Origin: Desulfobacteraceae bacterium
GTDB taxonomy: Bacteria; Desulfobacterota; DSM-4660; Desulfatiglandales; B25-G16
Direction: 5' to 3'
NCBI GenBank assembly: GCA_030669265.1
Contig: DAOVDY010000088.1
Span: 1 to 5,079 of the forward strand
DNA length: 5,079 nt
Shown: in pieces, positions 1 to 4,502 of the stretch
Position numbering within the stretch: position 1 is the stretch's first letter
Layout: every line of letters begins with the position of its first letter
Translations under genes and position numbers: made by a program
The notes under the pieces: model-generated
Databases searched by the model: none
Told to the model about the DNA's origin: nothing
What the model saw: only the letters and a program-made list of their open reading frames with translations

Positions 1-279
1 CTGACCTGAGAAGACATATCCGGCATGAGGGGACATAAGGCCTAAGATTTTGCCATCTATTTGCTTGTGTTTGACATTTGAAATGAAATCAACAACTGTT
101 TTTGTTAGTTCTTCTTTATCCTTTGGGTAGAAATAACCAGCAACCGCAGGTTTTCTTACTCTTTCTTTTGCGATGACAAGGGTAGAATGTATGCAAAGCA
201 TGATCATAATGATGGCCAATACCTTCCACCATCTGGCGGATAACAGCAAAGCGCTTTGTTTTTTATTTTGATCAGCCAT
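1..279 (-). CDS. MEMO-family protein (AmmeMemoRadiSam system protein B-like), N-terminal part, exported or membrane-anchored
   Basis: This is the first 93 codons of a leftward gene that continues past the left edge; the ATG is at 279-277 and an in-frame TAA lies just upstream, so the start is well bounded, although no strong Shine-Dalgarno is visible. Residues 41-51 (VRKPAVAGYFY) and 80-92 (containing SPHAGYVFSG) are the classic opening signatures of MEMO1-like proteins. In that family the histidine of PHAGY (His85 here) belongs to the metal-site/active-site cleft. Before the domain, residues 17-37 form a basic-then-hydrophobic segment (RWWKVLAIIMIMLC then STLVIA-KE) that reads as a signal peptide with possible cleavage after VIA, or as a membrane anchor. 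Many bacterial MEMO proteins lack such a segment and are thought to be cytosolic. In bacteria they often occur beside AMMECR1-domain and radical-SAM genes, which here would lie off the left edge. The family assignment is strong; the biochemical function is unsettled for the family. Confidence 0.85.
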   Translation of the reverse strand, partial: MADQNKKQSALLLSARWWKVLAIIMIMLCIHSTLVIAKERVRKPAVAGYFYPKDKEELTKTVVDFISNVKHKQIDGKILGLMSPHAGYVFSGQ

Positions 280-332
280 TACATGTTGATTTTCTTATTA
301 GCCACTAACATTTAAAAAAAGTTTATTTACTT

Positions 333-359
333 GGATCATCTCCAAATTAGTTGATAAAA
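333..359 (+). repeat. IRL, left terminal inverted repeat of the IS
   Basis: Matches the inward-read right end (1650-1676) at 22 of 27 positions, with the best block AATTAGTTGA at 345-354. The outer dinucleotide TT at 331-332 also pairs with AA at 1677-1678, so the true tip could be two bases further out. The repeat contains a TTGATA that could serve as the -35 of the transposase promoter. Confidence 0.85.
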
Positions 360-380
360 AGAAGGGGAAATTCATGTAAT
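351..380 (+). promoter_or_regulatory. possible transposase promoter
   Basis: TTGATA at 351-356 and TGTAAT at 375-380 are separated by 18 nt, which resembles a sigma-70-type promoter. The -35 would lie inside the left inverted repeat, a common arrangement in insertion sequences where transposase binding can repress its own transcription. Based on motif likeness only. Confidence 0.35.
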
Positions 381-447
381 TTCAAATAGAATGGACATCC
401 GGTATCTCCAAGGATATAAGTTTTTCTTCCAAGATAAACATTTTACC

Positions 448-454
448 AAGGAGG
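448..454 (+). promoter_or_regulatory. ribosome binding site of the transposase
   Basis: AAGGAGG, 6 nt before the ATG at 461. This strong site fixes the transposase start. Confidence 0.8.
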
Positions 455-460
455 CCTGCG

Positions 461-1156
461 ATGTCCGAACTGAGTATATCACCATATTTCCCCTTTCGTC
501 GAATAAATATTGTAAAGCAGGTAGTCGATGAGACTACCAGCAAAGCTTTTATTAATGTTGTTCCCGACAAACGCTTTCACCCTGTCTGCCATCTGTGCGG
601 TCATAAAGTATCGGCTGTTCACAGTTGGGCTCAGCGCTCTATTCGGGATCTAAATCTGGCCAGTACTCAAATCTGGTTGCGCTGTTCATATCGCAAATTG
701 TTTTGTTCACATTGTCAACACATCAGTATCGAGGAACTGGAGCTTTTTCACCCGTATTTGCGGGTTACCCGGCGGCTGGCAACTTATATCCATCATCTCT
801 GCAAAGTGATGACTGTTGCCGAAGTGGCCCGCCACCTACAGCTGGATTGGAAAACTGTAAAGGAGATCGACAAACAATATCTTGAAGCCCAATACGGTCA
901 ACCCGACTATGACGGGCTTCGTATCCTGGCTGTCGATGAGATCTCCTTAAGAAAGGGCCACAAATACTTAACTATAGTTCTGGACTACGAAACCGGTCGC
1001 GTTATCCATGTGGGCAAAGACCGAAAAGCTAAAACCCTTAACCGTTTTTTCAATCAGTTGTCGGCCAAACAAAAGAAATCAATTGAGGCCGTAGTCATGG
1101 ACATGTGGGACCCTTACATCAAAGCCGTTAAAAAAAACTGCCACAGGCGGCCATAG
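461..1156 (+). CDS. ISL3-family transposase, N-terminal part (zero frame)
   Basis: This 231-residue reading frame carries the DNA-binding half and most of the catalytic core of an ISL3-type DDE transposase. A zinc-ribbon with two CxxC pairs (Cys43/Cys46 and Cys82/Cys85) is followed by a helix-turn-helix at about 117-137 (VAEVARHLQLDWKTVKEID) that should bind the terminal repeats. The first catalytic Asp lies in AVDEISLRKGH (Asp159) and the second in VVMDMWDPY (Asp214). The frame then reaches A8 at 1130-1137 and ends at TAG 1154-1156 after five out-of-family residues (CHRRP). A -1 shift at the A run restores the family sequence, and the joined protein is 400 residues, a normal ISL3 length. It starts at ATG 461 behind a strong ribosome binding site. 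If not extended by frameshifting, the short product would keep DNA binding but lack the catalytic Glu and could act as a regulator. Confidence 0.9.
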   Translation: MSELSISPYFPFRRINIVKQVVDETTSKAFINVVPDKRFHPVCHLCGHKVSAVHSWAQRSIRDLNLASTQIWLRCSYRKLFCSHCQHISIEELELFHPYLRVTRRLATYIHHLCKVMTVAEVARHLQLDWKTVKEIDKQYLEAQYGQPDYDGLRILAVDEISLRKGHKYLTIVLDYETGRVIHVGKDRKAKTLNRFFNQLSAKQKKSIEAVVMDMWDPYIKAVKKNCHRRP

Positions 1157-1168
1157 CCTTTGACCTGT
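1132..1168 (+). other. frameshift site: slippery A_AAA_AAC heptamer plus possible stimulatory hairpin
   Basis: In the zero frame the codons AAA (1133-1135) and AAC (1136-1138) follow an A, giving the canonical -1 heptamer A_AAA_AAC at 1132-1138 within A8. Re-pairing one base back continues at CTG 1138, exactly the frame of the downstream transposase half. Starting four bases later, ACAGG (1143-1147) can pair with CCTGT (1164-1168), and GGC (1149-1151) with GCC (1156-1158) inside it; the zero-frame stop overlaps this structure. A simple loss of one A from an A9 run explains the same picture, so programmed frameshifting is an inference. Confidence 0.45.
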
Positions 1169-1662
1169 TCCATGTTGTTGCTGCCTTTAGCCGCATCATA
1201 GACAAAATACGCAACAGCGAATACCGCAAAGCGGCCAAAGAAAATAAAGATGTCTTTAAAGGAGCAAAATACCTGCTGCTCAAAAACCGATCTAATATCC
1301 GTCGGAAAAAGCAGCGTCAGCAACTCAGACAGCTTTTGGAACTAAACGAAGTGATCAGCACTGTGATGATCTTGAAAGACCAGCTTAAACATATCTGGAC
1401 CTATCGATCCAGAACTTGGGCTGGCAAGGCACTGGATCATTGGTGTGAACTGGCCCGCTCGTTGAATCATCGCGCTCTGAACAGCTTCGTAAAAATGCTT
1501 GAACACCATCGCTATGGCATTCTGAACCATTGTGAGTATCCCTTCCATACTGGTAAGTTGGAAGGGGTTAATAACAAAATCAAGGTCATTAAACGTAAAG
1601 CCTATGGTTTTCATGACCTGCGATACTTTACGCTGAAAATTTACCAGGCTTTCTTCAACTAA
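1138..1662 (+). CDS. ISL3-family transposase, C-terminal part (-1 frame)
   Basis: Open from the frameshift point to TAA 1660-1662, adding 174 residues. It starts LPQAAIAFDLFHVV, the conserved ISL3 block that normally follows the second catalytic Asp. A basic, alpha-helical insertion follows, and the fragment ends with the catalytic-Glu motif GKLEGVNNKIKVIKRKAYG (Glu about residue 368 of the joined protein) and the C-terminal FHDLRYFTLKI. No ribosome binding site or natural start is apparent near 1138. A TTG at 1336 begins the longest stretch that could be called independently, but it starts mid-domain, so this is the rear half of one transposase and not a separate gene. All three acidic residues are preserved and no other stop or gap is seen, so the element is either functional through frameshifting or was inactivated recently. 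Confidence 0.85.
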   Translation: MPQAAIAFDLFHVVAAFSRIIDKIRNSEYRKAAKENKDVFKGAKYLLLKNRSNIRRKKQRQQLRQLLELNEVISTVMILKDQLKHIWTYRSRTWAGKALDHWCELARSLNHRALNSFVKMLEHHRYGILNHCEYPFHTGKLEGVNNKIKVIKRKAYGFHDLRYFTLKIYQAFFN

Positions 1663-1676
1663 TTCGGAGAAGAACC
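1650..1676 (-). repeat. IRR, right terminal inverted repeat of the IS
   Basis: Inverted partner of 333-359. It contains the last four transposase codons and the TAA stop (1660-1662), so the coding region runs into the element's end. Confidence 0.85.
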
Positions 1677-1719
1677 AATTTTTAAAAGTCTCAATAATGT
1701 TAGTTGTTATAGATGTAGA

Positions 1720-1747
1720 AAATGGCGAATAACAAATAACGAATACC
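1720..1747 (+). repeat. short degenerate heptamer array
   Basis: Consecutive 7-mers AAATGGC, GAATAAC, AAATAAC, GAATACC. The middle units share the shape NNATAAC with one unit of the arrays in the 4309-4502 spacer. The array is short, so its significance rests on that similarity. Nothing else is clear in the spacer 1677-1794; a TATAGA at 1775-1780 is a possible -10 without a well-spaced -35. Confidence 0.4.
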
Positions 1748-1794
1748 ATTGTCCGTAATGTATTCAATCCCAGCTATAGATTGGAGATATTACT

Positions 1795-1998
1795 ATGGAG
1801 TGCAACCAGGAAGAGAATCGTAAGAAATGCAACTGCACCTATGAACCATGTTCGAGGAAAGGTATTTGCTGCGAGTGTATAGCGTATCATTTACGATTAA
1901 GGGAGCTGCCAGCATGCTGTTTTCCCGATGATGCAGAGGCGACCTTTGATAGATCCTTTGAATTTTTTTCCAGATTAGTTCAAGAGAAAAAAATTTGA
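1795..1998 (+). CDS. small cysteine-rich DUF6485-type protein
   Basis: This 67-residue protein has nine cysteines (3, 12, 14, 19, 25, 26, 28, 41, 42). The pattern [18 protein letters not shown] followed by YH, LPACCFP and a FDRSFEFF tail matches, from memory, the DUF6485 family of short proteins common in anaerobes; no function is established. The cysteine spacing suggests metal or Fe-S binding, which is inference. A GGAG at 1783-1786, 8 nt before the ATG, supports the start. There is no signal peptide or membrane segment, so it is likely cytosolic. The gene ends with TGA only 6 nt from the end of the convergent activator gene. The IS lies upstream, and whether a native promoter survives between 1677 and 1782 is unclear. 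Confidence 0.82.
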   Translation: MECNQEENRKKCNCTYEPCSRKGICCECIAYHLRLRELPACCFPDDAEATFDRSFEFFSRLVQEKKI

Positions 1999-2004
1999 TT
2001 TCAC

Positions 2005-2844
2005 CTAAAAGATTTTGATCTCCTTGAGAGATCGCTCTTTTGTCTCTAAGGATACGCCATCTTTTAAGGTCTTATCAGCTATATCTTTTCCGAGCAAGGC
2101 GGCACCAACAGCACCGGTCAGCAGAGGTTCAGGTGGGACGGCTACGGTATAACCCAATTTATCAGAAAGTGCCTTCACCAGGCCTACATTTTTTGCTCCG
2201 CCGCCTGTAACAACAACTTCTTCTGCCACATGGAGTCTATTTACCATCCTTGAGACTCTGTTAGCCAGTGATTCAAGGATGCCGGCAACTAAATTGTGAA
2301 GAGACACACCTTCTGCTAACCTGGCTACCACCTCCTGCTCGGCAAATACAGTACAGATGTTACTTATTTTCGCAGGATGGTTGCCTTCCAAACCTATTTC
2401 ACCCATTTCTTCTATTTTAATCCCTAATGCATCAGCAATAATCTCTAAGAATCTCCCGGTACCAGCAGCACACTTGTCATTCATAACAAAATCTACAGGC
2501 TTACCATTATCGATCCTTATCCCCTTGCAATCCTGGCCCCCAATATCAATAATTGTTTTAACCTCAGGGAAAAAATGTGCCACTCCTTTGGCATGACAAC
2601 TAATTTCCGTTATCTGTTTGTCAGCAAACGGGACATTGATTCTTCCATACCCCGTCGCCACTACATATGTGATTGCCTCAAAAGGAAGATCAACTTCGTT
2701 CAATGCCTTCTCCATTACCTTATTGGCCAATCTTCTCTGTTCCGGACCAGTAGGCCCTATAATAGAGGAAATGATCCCGCTATCCATGATCACCACCTTT
2801 GTCATAGTGGAGCCTATATCAATACCAGCAAAATACTGTGTCAT
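2005..2844 (-). CDS. ATP-dependent activator of 2-hydroxyacyl-CoA dehydratase / benzoyl-CoA reductase type (HgdC/BadG family)
   Basis: This 279-residue ASKHA-fold ATPase couples ATP hydrolysis to transfer of one low-potential electron to its partner Fe-S enzyme. The phosphate-1 motif GIDIGSTMTKVV (residues 7-18) is followed by VATGYGR (62-68) and phosphate-2 IDIGGQDCKGI (99-109). Two cysteines, Cys125 in NDKCAAGTGRFLE and Cys164 in NICTVFAEQE, match the pair that bridges a single [4Fe-4S] across the homodimer in HgdC. The adenosine motif VVTGGGAKNVG is at 211-221. I chose ATG 2844: it has AAGG 8 nt upstream and gives the usual N-terminus, whereas the longer frame needs a TTG at 2865. The gene is last in a leftward cluster, 66 nt after the BcrB-like subunit. 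Length fits homodimeric HgdC-type activators and also BcrD/BzdQ (about 280 residues), but a BcrA-like partner is not present next to it. Confidence 0.93.
   Translation of the reverse strand: MTQYFAGIDIGSTMTKVVIMDSGIISSIIGPTGPEQRRLANKVMEKALNEVDLPFEAITYVVATGYGRINVPFADKQITEISCHAKGVAHFFPEVKTIIDIGGQDCKGIRIDNGKPVDFVMNDKCAAGTGRFLEIIADALGIKIEEMGEIGLEGNHPAKISNICTVFAEQEVVARLAEGVSLHNLVAGILESLANRVSRMVNRLHVAEEVVVTGGGAKNVGLVKALSDKLGYTVAVPPEPLLTGAVGAALLGKDIADKTLKDGVSLETKERSLKEIKIF
2017..2033 (+). terminator. weak hairpin at the convergent gene junction
   Basis: GATCTC (2017-2022) and GAGATC (2028-2033) form a 6-bp stem with a 5-nt loop, followed on the plus strand by GCTCTTTT. It begins 19 nt after the small Cys-rich gene and lies inside the last codons of the opposite activator gene. 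The U tract is poor, so it may be only an inefficient terminator or chance. Confidence 0.25.
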
Positions 2845-2852
2845 GCCTGTTA

Positions 2853-2856
2853 CCTT
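2853..2856 (-). promoter_or_regulatory. ribosome binding site deciding the activator start
   Basis: AAGG (within AAGGTAA on the minus strand) with 8 nt to ATG 2844. It lies between the TTG at 2865 and that ATG, which favours the shorter start. Confidence 0.55.
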
Positions 2857-2910
2857 GGTACACAATGGTATTGCACTATGTAAGCCGTGTAAAGAGCGAT
2901 GGCTTCTGTA

Positions 2911-4308
2911 TTACACCTTGTTTTTCTTTGTTTGCTCCAGGGTTTCAATAAATGCGTCAATCCTGTTTCTTGTATCAACCTCGGAATAAGAGCTTATATC
3001 TATTATATCACTTTCCAGGATTAATGATGGAAGTTCCCTTTTCCCCTTTGTTTTCTCCCCGTCTTTTCCTAATATTAATACAGGTATCGGCTTGTATATT
3101 TTTCTCAATTGATTCAGCTGCCAGATCAGTCCAAGATGCCACGTTCTACATGAAAAAGCCTCATGCATAACAACACCATCAATCTGATAATCTTCGATAT
3201 ATTGTATTAAACGTTCCACATCTGGCTCTGATCCAGGTCTTTTTTTTGCCTTGTCATACCAGTAGGTCCAGTATCCAAACCATCTCCAGGCGAGTCGCTC
3301 AATAGGATCATTGGTATCAGGTATGTTTAGCCTGTAAATGGGTTCGATCATCCGATAGGTTGTCTCAACTGGAAACACCGCACCTTTGCTGTTAAAATAA
3401 TTAAAGTCTGTGAGGGCAAACCATGATGGCAATCCACCACCCCACAGGAGTCGGTATTTTTCATCCTCAACAACGCCCTCTTTCCTGGCAATCTTATCCT
3501 GTAACTCCTTATTTAAGGCCAAATAGAAATCATAACATTGCTGGGTACCCATCATAAAGACCATTGGCACCATGGTATTCATGGCATCTCCTGTGCCCAT
3601 GGGGGTTGGCACAGCCCTCCTCAGTTCATAGGTCTCCCAGATCATGTTCCAGGTTCGCTCGCCTAAATCAACGAACTCACTCAACCGGTCATAATCCATT
3701 TTCTTTCCTGTTTGTTTCTCCAGGAATGTAACCAGTCCGCGAAGTTCCTCTGTGATATGTTTTATATAATAATCCTGGACATCAGCAACCTCAATATCAT
3801 CCTCATAGAGGGGGTAGGGTAGACCTACATCATAAATCGGAACATCGGGCATAAATTGCTGCGCTGCCTGATACCACTTGTTTCTCGGGTCACACAGGAT
3901 CTGGCCACTTGATAGCATCATATCAGGCCTTGCCTGACCTCCCCATGGTGCATCTGGAGGCATCTCACCAAGTTTTTCTCGCCATTGATCAAAGCCAAGC
4001 CCACACAGGGCATACGTACAGAGAGAGCGTGAAAATCCCAAAGATTCTGCCCTCTCTAAAAATCTTTCTGCATCCCTCTTCGCCCCACATACACCAGCAT
4101 AGTTCTCGGTCCAAACCGGCACGATATCCATGACACTTAGGATCTCATCATATAGACAAACGATAAATGTATAGGCAAGCTTCTTGCCTTCTTGCTTTGC
4201 CCTTATGGTACCACCGATAGATTCCTTTACCATTGGGCCAATAGACGCAGCAGCCTTGGTTGCCGTTCTTCTTTTCTTTCGTACCTCTTTTTTTTCCTCT
4301 TCAGCCAT
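2911..4308 (-). CDS. 2-hydroxyacyl-CoA dehydratase / benzoyl-CoA reductase family catalytic subunit (BcrB/HgdA-like)
   Basis: This complete 465-residue member of the HGD-D (PF06050) family should pair with the upstream BcrC/HgdB-like subunit, each binding a cubane Fe-S cluster, and receive electrons from the activator. A charged N-terminus (1-30) precedes the first domain. Candidate cluster ligands are Cys97 in SLCTYALCGLG, Cys139 in QILCDPRNKW and Cys387 in AFSCRTWHLG, the positions where BcrB-type sequences carry conserved cysteines as I remember them. DFYLALNKEL, DEKYRLLWGG and the C-terminal DIIDISSYSEVDTRNRIDAF are other family blocks. Near 414-426 an extra basic stretch (GKDGEKTKGKREL) splits the usual strand before ESDIID. 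The ATG at 4308 has AAGGAGGG 8 nt upstream. Overall resemblance is closest to BcrB/BzdO in layout, but benzoyl-CoA reduction is not demonstrated; dehydration of a hydroxyacyl-CoA or reduction of another aryl/enoyl-CoA is equally possible. Confidence 0.88.
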   Translation of the reverse strand: MAEEEKKEVRKKRRTATKAAASIGPMVKESIGGTIRAKQEGKKLAYTFIVCLYDEILSVMDIVPVWTENYAGVCGAKRDAERFLERAESLGFSRSLCTYALCGLGFDQWREKLGEMPPDAPWGGQARPDMMLSSGQILCDPRNKWYQAAQQFMPDVPIYDVGLPYPLYEDDIEVADVQDYYIKHITEELRGLVTFLEKQTGKKMDYDRLSEFVDLGERTWNMIWETYELRRAVPTPMGTGDAMNTMVPMVFMMGTQQCYDFYLALNKELQDKIARKEGVVEDEKYRLLWGGGLPSWFALTDFNYFNSKGAVFPVETTYRMIEPIYRLNIPDTNDPIERLAWRWFGYWTYWYDKAKKRPGSEPDVERLIQYIEDYQIDGVVMHEAFSCRTWHLGLIWQLNQLRKIYKPIPVLILGKDGEKTKGKRELPSLILESDIIDISSYSEVDTRNRIDAFIETLEQTKKNKV

Positions 4309-4316
4309 TTGTACAG

Positions 4317-4324
4317 CCCTCCTT
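4317..4324 (-). promoter_or_regulatory. ribosome binding site of the BcrB/HgdA-like gene
   Basis: AAGGAGGG on the minus strand, 8 nt before ATG 4308; a strong site that fixes the start. Confidence 0.8.
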
Positions 4325-4327
4325 ACT

Positions 4328-4362
4328 ATTATTTGTTATGCGTAGCTTGTTGTCCGTTGTCA
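4328..4362 (-). repeat. degenerate heptamer array A (5 units)
   Basis: Read on the minus strand: TGACAAC, GGACAAC, AAGCTAC, GCATAAC, AAATAAT, all in one 7-bp phase. It directly precedes the ribosome binding site of the BcrB-like gene and would be in its 5' leader if the candidate promoter at 4370-4375 is used. The first two units are the inverted copy of 4478-4491. Confidence 0.6.
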
Positions 4363-4369
4363 TTGTTTT

Positions 4370-4375
4370 ATTATA
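4370..4375 (-). promoter_or_regulatory. possible -10 box for the BcrB/HgdA-like gene
   Basis: A perfect TATAAT on the minus strand inside an AT-rich stretch, about 62 nt from the start codon. The sequence 17 nt upstream (ATACAA) is a poor -35, and the gene may simply be co-transcribed with the upstream subunit gene. Confidence 0.25.
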
Positions 4376-4456
4376 TTTTTGGCTCTAAATACTTGTATGA
4401 AACATAAACATTTGCATCTATTTTGCTTTTTGGTTGAATTAATTGGTTTTTATTTC

Positions 4457-4491
4457 TTTCAACGGACAACTGACAACTGACAACGGACAAC
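4457..4491 (+). repeat. degenerate heptamer array B (5 units)
   Basis: Consecutive units TTTCAAC, GGACAAC, TGACAAC, TGACAAC, GGACAAC, then a broken unit GGACGTT. The array starts a few bases after the stop codon of the upstream dehydratase-type gene as transcribed. Together with array A it bounds an AT-rich core of about 95 bp (4363-4456) in which I see no gene. Confidence 0.7.
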
Positions 4492-4502
4492 GGACGTTAC
4501 CA

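Larger units (their letters stand above)
333..1676 (+). mobile_element. ISL3-family insertion sequence, both ends present
   Basis: A 1344-bp element bounded by imperfect terminal inverted repeats. The left end begins GGATCATCTCC and the right end, read inward on the minus strand, begins GGTTCTTCTCC. Over the first 22 positions the ends agree at 19, including an identical 10-mer AATTAGTTGA, and weaker similarity continues to about position 27. The ends start with GG, and size, end sequence and transposase all fit the ISL3 family. The transposase stop codon lies inside the right repeat. The usual 8-bp target duplication is not seen: the flanks are ATTTACTT on the left and AATTTTTA on the right. 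Insertion is 53 bp upstream of the MEMO-type start codon and 118 bp upstream of the DUF6485-type gene, in the divergent intergenic region. Confidence 0.88.

Noticed and set aside
382..570. 62-codon minus-strand frame across the transposase start
   Set aside because: It lies antisense to the transposase start and its upstream region, with no ribosome binding site and no recognisable protein; a shadow frame.
1114..1323. 69-codon minus-strand frame across the frameshift site
   Set aside because: It is antisense to conserved ISL3 blocks on both sides of the shift; there is no independent support.
1342..1767. 141-codon minus-strand frame opposite the transposase C-terminus
   Set aside because: The complementary strand carries the conserved catalytic-Glu region of the transposase in frame; this frame crosses the IS end and shows no family features.
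2845..2865. TTG start at 2865 for the activator
   Set aside because: It adds seven residues (LCTKVTG) outside the family pattern, while ATG 2844 has a suitably spaced AAGG and gives the standard N-terminus.
2845..2910. Possible hairpin AAGCC/GGCTT in the gap before the activator gene
   Set aside because: Only a 5-bp stem with a 14-nt loop and no U tract; not enough to call a terminator or regulatory element.
2357..2989. Three plus-strand frames opposite the activator and the end of the BcrB-like gene
   Set aside because: They are antisense to strongly conserved ASKHA motifs and have no ribosome binding sites or recognisable domains.
4192..4407. Plus-strand frame rich in Ser, Phe, Tyr and Leu over the start of the BcrB-like gene
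   Set aside because: Its composition reflects the AT-rich spacer and the antisense of a Lys/Glu-rich N-terminus; it is not a membrane protein gene.
4457..4498. CRISPR-like repeats
   Set aside because: Units are 7 bp and directly contiguous with no spacers, unlike CRISPR repeats of roughly 23-40 bp.
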